Of a DNA stretch of 64,000 nucleotides, positions 26,097 through 34,526 are shown in pieces; position 1 is the first letter of the stretch; each line of letters opens with the position of its first letter. The stretch is from Paenibacillus alba (GTDB taxonomy: Bacteria; Bacillota; Bacilli; Paenibacillales; NBRC-103111), in NCBI RefSeq assembly GCF_013204855.1, contig NZ_JABMKZ010000002.1:248001-312000 (forward strand). Reading direction: 5' to 3'. The position numbers were made by a program, and so were the translations under genes. Below the pieces are notes generated by a model. It was not told where the DNA came from, ran no database searches, and saw only the letters and a list, made by a program, of their open reading frames with translations.

Positions 26097-27242
26097 TTAT
26101 TTCTTATAAGGATCTGCGGCATCTCGCAATCCATCGCCCAGGAAGTTGTACGCCAATACAGTCAGGATGACAATTCCCAGCGGGAAAAGCTTCCAAGGGT
26201 ACAAGGCGACATTTTCAATCTTCTGCGCTTCTTGAAGCAATACCCCCCAGCTGGTAGCAGGCGAACGAATACCAAGACCTAGAAAGCTCATCGCGGTTTC
26301 GCCGAGGATCATACCAGGAATCGCCAATGTTGTAGCCACGACCAAGTAACTAATAAATCCAGGCAAAAGGTGCCTAACAATGATTTTGGTATTGCCAACG
26401 CCTGCAATTTTCGCAGCAATGACATAATCCTCATTTTTAAGTGAGATGAATTTGCCTCTAACCACCCTTGCCAAATCGGTCCATCCGATGAAAGCAAATA
26501 TAATAACGATGTACAGATACATGGTCACTACAGGTATTCGCGGTGGAATAGCAGCAGATAATGCCATCCATAATGGAAGAGTTGGAAACGAACGAATAAT
26601 TTCGATGACCCGCTGAATGAGCGCATCCGGCCAGCCTCCGAAATATCCGGAGATGCCTCCGATAATCAAGCCCAGCACGAAGCTGATTCCCACACCTACA
26701 AGCGGGATGCTAAGCGATATTTGGCTGCCAAGTACAATACGGGAAAACATATCCCTTCCCATCCCGTCTGTGCCTAGCAGGAATACGCGCCCTGGCTCCT
26801 CCACACCTATTAAATGCGTTGACGTTGGAATCAATCCGAGAAACTTATACTTCTCTCCTTGGACAAAAAGCTGAAGCGGATAGCGTTTCTCCGTGTCCGG
26901 CACGAATATTTTACGCATCGTTTGCGGATCACGCTCAGACTTCAGGTCATAGACAAACGGTTTGATATGGAATTTGCCCTCCGCATCTATGAATCTAATC
27001 CCCATGGGAGACACATTTACGTATTTGCTGTCATAACTCTGCAATCCGTAGGGGGCTATAAACTGGGCAAACAATGCGACAGCATACAGCAAAGCCAGGG
27101 CAAATAAGCTTATGCGCGCCAACTTGTGCTTCTTGAAACGGAGATATATGAGCCGCCATTGTGAGCTGTAGTTGGCATCTTTGATTTTGGCCGGATGGAT
27201 AGGTTGAACTTTGGATCTTCTGAATACAGGAATTGTTCTCAT
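26097..27242 (-). CDS. Opp/Dpp-type ABC transporter permease (OppC-like)
   Basis: A 381-residue permease with a long N-terminal tail. One membrane helix (about 40-62) is followed by a 110-residue outside loop, then five helices and the EAA-like motif GVGNTKIIVRHLLPGFISYL. The outside loop (about 65-165) is longer than in peptide OppC and suits large ligands. A 3-base gap separates it from oppB. Confidence 0.93.
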   Translation of the reverse strand: MRTIPVFRRSKVQPIHPAKIKDANYSSQWRLIYLRFKKHKLARISLFALALLYAVALFAQFIAPYGLQSYDSKYVNVSPMGIRFIDAEGKFHIKPFVYDLKSERDPQTMRKIFVPDTEKRYPLQLFVQGEKYKFLGLIPTSTHLIGVEEPGRVFLLGTDGMGRDMFSRIVLGSQISLSIPLVGVGISFVLGLIIGGISGYFGGWPDALIQRVIEIIRSFPTLPLWMALSAAIPPRIPVVTMYLYIVIIFAFIGWTDLARVVRGKFISLKNEDYVIAAKIAGVGNTKIIVRHLLPGFISYLVVATTLAIPGMILGETAMSFLGLGIRSPATSWGVLLQEAQKIENVALYPWKLFPLGIVILTVLAYNFLGDGLRDAADPYKK

Positions 27243-27245
27243 CGG

Positions 27246-28244
27246 TTAGTTTCCCCTGAACTCTGTACGAATTTTTGGATCTAGCCACGCAAGTAAAATG
27301 TCAGAGATTAATGTCCCCACAACCGTTAACAAAGCCATAAAGAGCAGCCAGGAACCTGCAAGATACATGTCTTGTCCTAAAAGGGCGTTGTACATCACGG
27401 GACCTTGTATAGGCAAATTCAACACGATGGCTGTAATGGTTGCACCCGTAAAAATAGAAGATAACGACCACCCGAACGTACTGACGATAGGATTTAAAGC
27501 TGCTCTTGTCGGATATTTTAGCAATATCTTTATTTCTGACAAGCCTTTCGCTCTAGCAGTTACGACGTTCGGTTTATTCAACTCATCCAGCATCTGACCT
27601 CGCATGACACGGATTAAATCCGCCGTACTCGAAAGTCCAATCACGATGACGGGAATGACCAAATGCTTCATAAGATCCATCACCTTGTCCAGTGACCAAG
27701 CGGCATTGACATATTCACTTGAGAACAAGCCCAGCAAAGGATCACCAAACCAGCTATAAGAGAGAAACATTAATATAATAGCGAGAAGGAAGTTAGGCGT
27801 TGCCATCCCAATAAAGCTGAGTCCAGAGAAGATATAATCTCCTGCGCTATACTGCTTTACTGCTGTATAAATACCAATTGGAATCGCCACAGCGTACTGA
27901 AAAAGCATGGTAACCAGCGAGACGACCAACGTTAAGCCCATATATTGCTGAATGACAGCTGTAACCGGTTTATTATAGTTAAATGAAAATCCGAAATCAC
28001 CGTGCAGCACGATTTTTTTCATCCACACCAAATATTGTTCGTACACCGGACGATCCAATCCCAAATTTGCCCTCATCTCATCCATTTCAGCCGTAGTCAT
28101 CACATCGCCAGCTGCGGACATTTTGGCCGAATAACTGGAAACATAGTCACCTGGCGGCAGCTGGATGATATAGAAGACAATAAAGGAAATAAAGATAACA
28201 ACAGGAATGACCAATAGGATTCGTTTTAAAATGTATTGCAGCAT
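27246..28244 (-). CDS. Opp/Dpp-type ABC transporter permease (OppB-like)
   Basis: A 332-residue permease with the OppB start MLQYILKRILLVIPVVIFIS and about six helices. The EAA motif region GLSEIKILLKYPTRAALNPI is present. It partners OppC. It is separated from the binding-protein gene by 97 bases that hold a hairpin. Confidence 0.94.
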   Translation of the reverse strand: MLQYILKRILLVIPVVIFISFIVFYIIQLPPGDYVSSYSAKMSAAGDVMTTAEMDEMRANLGLDRPVYEQYLVWMKKIVLHGDFGFSFNYNKPVTAVIQQYMGLTLVVSLVTMLFQYAVAIPIGIYTAVKQYSAGDYIFSGLSFIGMATPNFLLAIILMFLSYSWFGDPLLGLFSSEYVNAAWSLDKVMDLMKHLVIPVIVIGLSSTADLIRVMRGQMLDELNKPNVVTARAKGLSEIKILLKYPTRAALNPIVSTFGWSLSSIFTGATITAIVLNLPIQGPVMYNALLGQDMYLAGSWLLFMALLTVVGTLISDILLAWLDPKIRTEFRGN

Positions 28245-28288
28245 CTCATATCCTATCCTCTCCGTAACAATTTGAAGCTTGATGAGAA

Positions 28289-28327
28289 AGCAACAGCAGG
28301 GAAGTTGTATTCCCCGCTATTGTTGCT
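28289..28327 (-). promoter_or_regulatory. Intergenic hairpin after the binding-protein gene
   Basis: Arms AGCAACA-GC-AGGGAA and TTCCCCGCTATTGTTGCT form an imperfect stem without a T-run. Such stems behind binding-protein genes can stabilise or partly terminate the mRNA so that the binding protein is made in excess. Confidence 0.5.
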
Positions 28328-28341
28328 ATTACCCTCAAGTG

Positions 28342-30264
28342 CTATTTCTTGATAAAAAATTGCGATGGATGCCCTTGACCTAATGAGCGGTACTCATCCG
28401 CCCACACCGCATCCTTCGGGATATTGTGAATGCTGTTAGCTGCTGCAATCAGCATTGGTGTTGGACCTGCGTATCCGATGATCCATTGGTTCTTCTGATG
28501 CAGCTTTACGATTTCATTGCTGAGCTTATTGATATCATCGACACTCTTGCTCGCTTTGATTTTATCCCAGATTTCTAAAATCTTCGCTACATCCCCCTCA
28601 GGCTTAACCCCTTCTTTGCCTCCAGAAGAGCTGTAAAGGCCATAATGCCCAAACCATGGCGTAATAACACGCAACGGCACAAGCGTATCAGGACGAAATG
28701 CCACATTAGCAACCGAGATATTCTCTGTCGTGATTGGAATCTTATTGGCATACTTCAAATCAAAGTGTGTGCCTCCATCGACTACCTTAATATTGGTTTT
28801 CAGTCCCATGTCTTCATAGTATTTCTTAAGCAGCTCCAGGAATGCGGCAGAATCGGTACTTGATTCAATGATCGTGAGCGTCAAATCCGAGCCATCCGCG
28901 TATCTGCGGAAGTTATTCTTATCACGTGTCGTCAGCCCAATCTCATCCAGTATCTGATTGGCACGTTTCGGATTGAATTCGGACCATTGCTTCGCCCATC
29001 CATCTTGATACCCGATAACACCTTTAGGAACGGAAGCTTGAATAGGCTCAGCAAGTCCATTGGAAACAATTTCTGAAATTTCTACACGATTGACTCCAAT
29101 GGATAGCGCTTCCCTAAATCGGATATCTTGGAACAGCTTGCGCAGATTAGGATCTTCGGTTGTCTGGTTTAATTGGATACCTGAACTCGACCACGCTGGC
29201 TGTGTCCAAGGTATAACCCGGTAATCGCCTTTTTTCTCATTTTCCTTCAAGACAGTGAAATCTTTAGAATCAAATACAACTAGATTGTAATCCCCGGATA
29301 ACTTACCTAATAATTTCTGGCTGGGATCCTGAATCTTCGTCGCAACGATACGGTCGATATAAGGCAGCTGTTTCCCTTTTGAATCCGTTTTCCAGAAATA
29401 AGGGTTGCGCTCCATAATGAACTGATCGCTATTCGGATCTGTTTTAGGTACCCACGCTCTAAGTGTCGGAATCTCTTTATGTAACCAGTCATAGTAGCCT
29501 GTTTCCACCAGGAAGACTTTGGGGTCCTCATAGCCCCATTTCTTCGTGATTTCAAGCGTTTTGGCATCGCCTACGAATTCGGGAAGAATTGTTTTATGGA
29601 AATGTGCGGGTGCAAAAAACCATTTGTTGTCAATTGCGACACGCTCCAGGAACTGCACACTCGGGTACTTATGTGTGACGGTGAACGTGTAATTATCAAT
29701 CTTCTTCACTTCCGCCAATGCTTTATCGCCTGTAACGGGATCAACCGAATAATATGCATCATACGTCTTTTTGCCGAAGGTTCCCTTCGTCAGCATGTGT
29801 TCCCAGTAGAAAAGAACATCATCCGCTGTAAAAGGCACACCGTCAGACCACTTCATGCCTTCGCGCAAATGGATGGTGAATACCGTAGAATCGGCATTTA
29901 CTTCGAAACCTTTGGCCACATTGGGTTCTACCTTGTTTCCTTCTTTGTTAAAGCGAAAGAGCGCTTCCTCTGTGGGCTGTCCGACGCCCCATTTATCACT
30001 TGGACCCATCCACGGCATTTTCCAGTCTCCGCCGTATTGTCCAATTTCCTCAACAACCTCTTCAACTTTGATATCCGCCGGAATAGGCATACGTTCAGCT
30101 AAAGCCGGCAGTGAGCCTGCGCTTACAAGCGATGCGAGCATTGGAGCTTCTTTAGCGCCCTTGTCTGCATCCGTTACTTTATTTGGCGATGAATTATCAT
30201 CACAACCTGAAACAGTAATAGCCATGATAATGGATAAAAGTAAGAAAACCATGTTTCTTTTCAA
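28342..30264 (-). CDS. ABC transporter substrate-binding lipoprotein (SBP family 5)
   Basis: A 640-residue lipoprotein. The start is TTG, 5 bases after GGAGGGG. The leader ends SGC at residue 21, so the mature protein begins at Cys. The family-5 pattern is present (MKWSDGVPFTADDVLFYWEH; the GVNRVEISEIV segment). This family binds peptides, nickel or oligosaccharides. The size is about 100 residues above peptide OppA, in the range of oligosaccharide-binding members. First gene of the operon, in line with the LacI operators. Confidence 0.92.
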   Translation of the reverse strand: MKRNMVFLLLSIIMAITVSGCDDNSSPNKVTDADKGAKEAPMLASLVSAGSLPALAERMPIPADIKVEEVVEEIGQYGGDWKMPWMGPSDKWGVGQPTEEALFRFNKEGNKVEPNVAKGFEVNADSTVFTIHLREGMKWSDGVPFTADDVLFYWEHMLTKGTFGKKTYDAYYSVDPVTGDKALAEVKKIDNYTFTVTHKYPSVQFLERVAIDNKWFFAPAHFHKTILPEFVGDAKTLEITKKWGYEDPKVFLVETGYYDWLHKEIPTLRAWVPKTDPNSDQFIMERNPYFWKTDSKGKQLPYIDRIVATKIQDPSQKLLGKLSGDYNLVVFDSKDFTVLKENEKKGDYRVIPWTQPAWSSSGIQLNQTTEDPNLRKLFQDIRFREALSIGVNRVEISEIVSNGLAEPIQASVPKGVIGYQDGWAKQWSEFNPKRANQILDEIGLTTRDKNNFRRYADGSDLTLTIIESSTDSAAFLELLKKYYEDMGLKTNIKVVDGGTHFDLKYANKIPITTENISVANVAFRPDTLVPLRVITPWFGHYGLYSSSGGKEGVKPEGDVAKILEIWDKIKASKSVDDINKLSNEIVKLHQKNQWIIGYAGPTPMLIAAANSIHNIPKDAVWADEYRSLGQGHPSQFFIKK

Positions 30265-30340
30265 GATAACCCCTCCATAATTGAATTTGCCATCAAATTA
30301 TTTCTTGGTACTTTGAAAAACGTTCCACCTCCTCAATTGT

Positions 30341-30356
30341 ATTAAACCGGTTTAAT
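30341..30356. promoter_or_regulatory. LacI-type operator, proximal
   Basis: Perfect 16-bp palindrome ATTAAACCGGTTTAAT with the central CG typical of LacI-family sites. Identical to 30406-30421, 65 bases apart (about six helical turns), which allows a looped repression complex. Confidence 0.8.
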
Positions 30357-30405
30357 TTTATTCGGGACTTTGGAATGCATGAAATAGAGCGGAAAGCTTT
30401 TATTT

Positions 30406-30421
30406 ATTAAACCGGTTTAAT
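30406..30421. promoter_or_regulatory. LacI-type operator, distal
   Basis: Second perfect copy of ATTAAACCGGTTTAAT. It lies between the binding-protein promoter region and the divergent TetR gene. Confidence 0.8.
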
Positions 30422-30436
30422 TAAGAACTAGGAGGT

Positions 30437-30451
30437 TTGTAAGCGCTTTAT
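30437..30451. promoter_or_regulatory. Candidate CcpA (cre) site
   Basis: TTGTAAGCGCTTTAT matches the cre consensus WTGNAANCGNWNNCW except for one position. It sits 16 bases from the distal LacI operator, suggesting carbon catabolite control. Confidence 0.55.
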
Positions 30452-30538
30452 TAAAAATGCTTTATTTGTATAATACATTGCTTCTTACTCGTGTGCAACA
30501 AAATTTTTACAGAAGGTGGAAAATAGCGAGATTAAGAC

Positions 30539-30566
30539 TTGAAATAACAAAAAGAAGTGCTACAAT
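30539..30566 (+). promoter_or_regulatory. SigA-type promoter of the TetR gene
   Basis: -35 TTGAAA (30539-30544), 16-base spacer, -10 TACAAT (30561-30566) with a TG two bases before it. Confidence 0.6.
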
Positions 30567-30569
30567 AAA

Positions 30570-30598
30570 TTTAAACAACGTTTAAAACACTGTTTTAA
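30570..30598. promoter_or_regulatory. Two overlapping TetR-type operators
   Basis: TTTAAACAACGTTTAAA (7-bp arms, 30570-30586) overlaps TTAAAACACTGTTTTAA (8-bp arms, 30582-30598). They lie just downstream of the -10 element of the TetR promoter, as expected for autorepression. Confidence 0.65.
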
Positions 30599-30624
30599 TT
30601 TTCAAGATCGATAGGAGGTAAAAG

Positions 30625-31206
30625 ATGGAAACGAACAAAAAAAGTGAAACAAAAGAAAAAATTATGCATGCCATTCTAGAATTGGCCAAAAAAGAAGGCT
30701 TTGAAAGTATCACTATAAGAAAAATTGCTCAAGCCTCCGGCACCAATGTCTCTCTCGTTAACTATTACTTTGGTTCTAAAGAGAACTTAATCAGCGAATC
30801 CATTAAATTGATCCTGAACAGCTTCCAGCATACTTTTGCTGTGCTTGATGACCCTTCCTTGCCTGCCAAGGAGAGATTGAAACAATTTCTGCTTGATTAT
30901 TTACAAGTCATCCGCCAATATCCCGAATTGCTCTCCAGAATCATTCTTATGGGAAACACTGTTTTCGCATCTCAGCATGAATATGGCTCATTTCTACAAT
31001 TGCTGGGGTTTCCCAAAGTTCAAGCTATTTTAAAAGAATTAACCGGTGAACAGCAGCCCGAGCAGTTGATTACGATGATGGTGCAAATTTTTGGAGCCAT
31101 CTTTCTACCTGCACTCATGAGTCCGATTCTGGAATCGGGGGCTTCTGTGCAAATAGCACCTAAAGATAAACAAATTGAGCTGCTCTTTGAACGATATTTT
31201 CATTAA
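30625..31206 (+). CDS. TetR-family transcriptional regulator
   Basis: A 193-residue regulator with the HTH at residues 20-55 (ITIRKIAQASGTNVSLVNYY, FGSKENLI) and a helical ligand domain. The binding site TAGGAGGTAAAAG precedes the ATG. The next gene (HXXEE protein) follows 20 bases after its stop, so it likely controls itself and that membrane protein. Ligand unknown. Confidence 0.93.
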   Translation: METNKKSETKEKIMHAILELAKKEGFESITIRKIAQASGTNVSLVNYYFGSKENLISESIKLILNSFQHTFAVLDDPSLPAKERLKQFLLDYLQVIRQYPELLSRIILMGNTVFASQHEYGSFLQLLGFPKVQAILKELTGEQQPEQLITMMVQIFGAIFLPALMSPILESGASVQIAPKDKQIELLFERYFH

Positions 31207-31226
31207 AAATCATTGAGGTGATGAAC

Positions 31227-31850
31227 ATGAACCTATTGAGAAAATATTGGCAAGATTTAGGATTTGCGGTGGGACTTCTTGTATGTTTCTATCTGATGTT
31301 CAATTTGGAATCGCTTCCCCAACTACAAGTCATTTTATGGTTAAGCTTTGTTGCGATTCTCCTTCATCAATTTGAAGAATATCGTTGGCCGGGCTATTTT
31401 GCCGGTTTGTTTAATCAGGTTATATTTAAAAGTGAGTGGCCTGAAAGATATCCGCTAAATAAACAATCTGCCATGATGATTAATCTAATCATCGCTTATG
31501 TGTTTTACTTGCTCCCTCTATTGTTCCCCTCCATCGTTTGGCTGGGCCTCGCCCCCATTATGATGGGCTTTTTCCAAGTCATTTGGCATGGAGTCTTCGC
31601 AAATTTGAAAGCGAAAAGCTTATATAACCCAGGATTATTTTCTTCACTGTTTCTTCATGTTCCTATCGGGATCTGGTATCTCTCGTATATGAATAAACAC
31701 AGCTTAATAAATCCAACTGACTGGATTGTGGGCATGATCTATTTTATCGTCGCCGTTTATATTCTCATTGTGAAAGGGAACATGTGGCTTCGCAACAAAA
31801 ATTCCCTTCATAGCTTTTCCAAGAAACAATTAGGATCCTATCATAATTAA
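31227..31850 (+). CDS. HXXEE-domain membrane protein
   Basis: A 207-residue protein with about six membrane helices. The name-giving motif is HQFEEY at about residues 51-56, followed by a second conserved His region (VIWHGVFANLKAK) that suits a metal site. The ATG is 6 bases after TGAGGTG. Family function unknown; HXXEE proteins often sit next to a TetR regulator, as here. Confidence 0.82.
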   Translation: MNLLRKYWQDLGFAVGLLVCFYLMFNLESLPQLQVILWLSFVAILLHQFEEYRWPGYFAGLFNQVIFKSEWPERYPLNKQSAMMINLIIAYVFYLLPLLFPSIVWLGLAPIMMGFFQVIWHGVFANLKAKSLYNPGLFSSLFLHVPIGIWYLSYMNKHSLINPTDWIVGMIYFIVAVYILIVKGNMWLRNKNSLHSFSKKQLGSYHN

Positions 31851-31857
31851 CAACTGC

Positions 31858-31908
31858 GAAAATAAAAAGAATATGGAACTTTTCTATGAAAGAAAAGCCC
31901 CATATTCT
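31858..31908 (-). terminator. Terminator for the GNAT gene
   Basis: Outer arms AGAATATGG / CCATATTCT with an inner CTTTTC/GAAAAG stem; the minus strand continues into TTTTTATTTTC. Confidence 0.65.
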
Positions 31909-31974
31909 ATGCATAAATGATCCTCCAAGATTGTATTAGCAATAACTCGTAGTCTCTACAGACTATTCAATTAT

Positions 31975-32532
31975 CTAATTTAACCATTTAATCATCCGGT
32001 CAAAAAGATGTCCGCTGACCGTTACGACGCCATCTTCCTTATATCCCATCTTAACGTACAATAGCTTGGCGGCCGTATTTTCTTGATCTACGAGCAGCAT
32101 AATTTTATCATGTCCAAGCTCACCGGCTTGTTGTTCAAACAAACGAAGGAACTTGGTTCCGATCCCTCTGCCCTGATAGTCCGCATGAACGGCAATGGAG
32201 TCCAAATAATATTCATCCTCGCGTGCTTCACGTTCAATGGTTTGCGTTGCGCTGCCGATCGCAGCTAGACGTTCGAGAAATGGACGATCCAGCTCCGCCG
32301 CTCGACTGCCATGATAGGCAAGCATAAAGGCGATTACGCGCTCGTCTTCTTCCATCACTAGAACATTTTCGAAGCTGATACGGTTTCCTTTTTCCCGGAA
32401 AAATCCCTCCAGAACATGGAGAGCTGTCCCAACATCACTGGTGCCTGCCAGTGTGTGGACAATATCGCCTATCGCCGTATACATTAAATTTATGACTGCA
32501 GTCGCATCTTCTTTTTTGGCCTGTCGTATCAT
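31975..32532 (-). CDS. GNAT-family N-acetyltransferase
   Basis: A 185-residue protein. The start at 32532 follows ACAGGAGGAACATTC; an upstream in-frame extension to 32631 has no binding site. It begins MIRQAKKEDATAVINLMYTA, and the acetyl-CoA site is VHADYQGRGIGTKFLRLFEQ (about 120-140), with the R/Q-x-x-G-x-A/G motif. Substrate unknown. Divergent from no other gene; the region 5' of it carries repeats. Confidence 0.9.
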   Translation of the reverse strand: MIRQAKKEDATAVINLMYTAIGDIVHTLAGTSDVGTALHVLEGFFREKGNRISFENVLVMEEDERVIAFMLAYHGSRAAELDRPFLERLAAIGSATQTIEREAREDEYYLDSIAVHADYQGRGIGTKFLRLFEQQAGELGHDKIMLLVDQENTAAKLLYVKMGYKEDGVVTVSGHLFDRMIKWLN

Positions 32533-32793
32533 GAATGTTCCTCCTGTATTAAACAAATCCCCTTCTTTTCGCTTTAATGACGCAAGAATATAGGCTTGTT
32601 TTCTCTGGTTGCTTTGAAAATTCTTCTTCACTCCACGGAAACCAATTTATGGATTATGAGTTATCTATAAATAAAGTATACCCGCTTCTCTATTCCAGAT
32701 CCACTTTAATACCGTTCAGTCAAGCACTGCCTGATTTCCATTTCCCTCGCCAACGGTCATTCAGCGAGATATACGGTTGAGCTTCTTATAAAA

Positions 32794-32971
32794 CCTGCGA
32801 TTATGCATCCTTTTTGAGCTTGAATTCGCTTTTTTGGTGAAATTCCTGCGATTATGCATCCTTTCGCAGCCTTTCTCTCATTTGTGGATGGAAAAGCTTG
32901 AAAAGCCTGCATAATCGCAGGCTTTTCAACTATTCGGGCAATTCCGCTGAAAAAGCCTGCACTTTTGCAGG
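32794..32971. repeat. Intergenic repeat cluster A (CCTGC/GCAGG modules)
   Basis: Four modules at roughly 50-60 base spacing: CCTGCGATTATGCATC at 32794 and 32845, GCCTGCATAATCGCAGGC (a perfect 6+6 stem) at 32905-32922, and CCTGCACTTTTGCAGG at 32956-32971. The rest of 32533-33035 shows no gene. It lies 3' of the GIY-YIG gene. See cluster B at 39331. Confidence 0.75.
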
Positions 32972-33035
32972 TTTTCAGACTATGTGAACCAATGTAAACT
33001 GTTGAAGTTCATTTTCAAAAACTCTACCCATTCAA

Positions 33036-33392
33036 CTAAACTTTCAACCTATTATATCCTTTATCCCCATAAGGCTGCAGTTCATCCAACCACAGCTTTT
33101 CCATCTGCTTAAGTTCCCACTTGATGTCTGCAACATCATCCGTTTCTTTCTCTTCCAGCACTTCGAAGGCAAATGCTTCCGTCCCTAGTTCCTTCCAATC
33201 CTTCTGCAATTGGGCATTGGCGAACCTTCCCGAATCCAGTTGCATCTGAATGGTCATCCATTTGTTCTTGAGATTGGGGTAACTATCAACGTAAATTTTA
33301 CCACTGATTTTATTACTAATTTGTATGACACCCATATAGGTCTTTATCTGCTTGAATTCTTCCTGCAGCTCCTTGCGCTTGCTCTTGTCCAT
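33036..33392 (-). CDS. GIY-YIG-like small protein
   Basis: A 118-residue protein. Residues 19-34 (MGVIQISNKISGKIYV) correspond to the GIY...YIG core in degenerate form: the first Tyr is Val and YIG has become YVD. The segment KDWKELGTEAFAFEVLEE with the following Glu matches later parts of the family. The catalytic residues look incomplete, so nuclease activity is doubtful. It follows the VWA gene by 40 bases and is probably co-transcribed. Confidence 0.75.
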   Translation of the reverse strand: MDKSKRKELQEEFKQIKTYMGVIQISNKISGKIYVDSYPNLKNKWMTIQMQLDSGRFANAQLQKDWKELGTEAFAFEVLEEKETDDVADIKWELKQMEKLWLDELQPYGDKGYNRLKV

Positions 33393-33432
33393 GTATATAT
33401 CTCCTTTCAGCGTCCATAAAAGTTTACAGACA

Positions 33433-34515
33433 TTACAAATATCTTGCGATGATCCGAACCAGCTGTGCGGGCAGTTCTGTTAGATTGGTAATATCCAGAT
33501 ATCTTTCGTTTCCATAGATGTGGTTAATCACATCCTTGTCTTGGCCAATCGCGGCTGCAAGGAATGTAATTCCTTTGCGTTCATATTCGGCTATCGTCTG
33601 CTGCATATCTTGCGTAGCATAACTTCCCGTATAATTGTCCATTGCTTTCGGCTGTCCGTCGCTTATGCTAATCAAAAGCTTGGTCTGTTGCGTTGTTTGA
33701 GCCAAACGTTCGGCCATAATTCGCAGCGCCATGCCATCTCGATTATTGCTTCTAGCTCGAATCCCCATTAGTCTGAAGCGGTCATTGGCATCCACTTGGT
33801 CATAATCCGCATAGGCATAAATAGACATTTGCTCCAATCTGGAAACATCCGCCGTATCACCGTAAATTAAAATGGGAATATAACAAATTGTACAAAACTC
33901 ATATACCGCCAATACCGCGCGTTTGGCTGCTTCTAATCTTCCAAAAGCCGCCATAGATGCTGATTCATCAATCCTTAAACCAACCGCAAGTGAAGGCGAT
34001 TCCGTTGGCGGACGTTTTTTGGCAAAATACTTAAAATCCTTATAAGCCACACTATCTGCTTGAAATTTACTGCCATAATAATGATTCCTTGCGAATTCAG
34101 CAGAAATGTCATGTTCCAATAAAGGAAGCGTCTTTCTGGCAATTTCTCGTATGACAGGCATAAGCTCATTGCTTAAGCTTTCATATTCCTGCTCACTGTT
34201 CGGACCGTATTCGGGACGGTGAACAATGAGTTTAACTCCTTTGTGAATCGAATCGGACACAATCGTCCGTGCGTCTTGACTTAACTTTTTGCGGAAATCC
34301 CGCTCCTTTTGCTTCGCATTCTCAAGCATGGCTTCAGGGTTGGCCTGATGATATTTGGGAGTATCCGCTTCCCCCGTATCCGAACTTTCCATATCAGTTG
34401 AATCATCAGAAACGTCAGAAGTGCTATCGTCACTATCCGCTGATTTCTTCAAGGCGATTCCCTGCTCCTCTTCGCTGCTCACATGCTCACAATCGGTATC
34501 GTCTATTTCTCCCAT
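33433..34515 (-). CDS. VWA-domain protein paired with a MoxR-like AAA ATPase
   Basis: A 360-residue protein. The first 60 residues are acidic and Ser-rich; a helical part (65-165) follows, then a von Willebrand A domain (about 180-360) whose MIDAS is LRIDESASM (DxSxS) with later Thr/Asp positions (ISDGQPKAMDN). This is the CobT/NorD-like partner of MoxR ATPases, thought to assemble or remodel metal enzymes or other complexes. The ATG has only a weak binding site, 12 bases after the AAA stop, and the same frame is open back through an A10 tract to 34572. Confidence 0.85.
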   Translation of the reverse strand: MGEIDDTDCEHVSSEEEQGIALKKSADSDDSTSDVSDDSTDMESSDTGEADTPKYHQANPEAMLENAKQKERDFRKKLSQDARTIVSDSIHKGVKLIVHRPEYGPNSEQEYESLSNELMPVIREIARKTLPLLEHDISAEFARNHYYGSKFQADSVAYKDFKYFAKKRPPTESPSLAVGLRIDESASMAAFGRLEAAKRAVLAVYEFCTICYIPILIYGDTADVSRLEQMSIYAYADYDQVDANDRFRLMGIRARSNNRDGMALRIMAERLAQTTQQTKLLISISDGQPKAMDNYTGSYATQDMQQTIAEYERKGITFLAAAIGQDKDVINHIYGNERYLDITNLTELPAQLVRIIARYL

Positions 34516-34526
34516 TGTCTTGATTT

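Noticed and set aside
32794..32971. CRISPR-like regular repeats in clusters A and B
   Set aside because: Modules are palindromic, unequal and few, with no constant spacer length and no cas genes.
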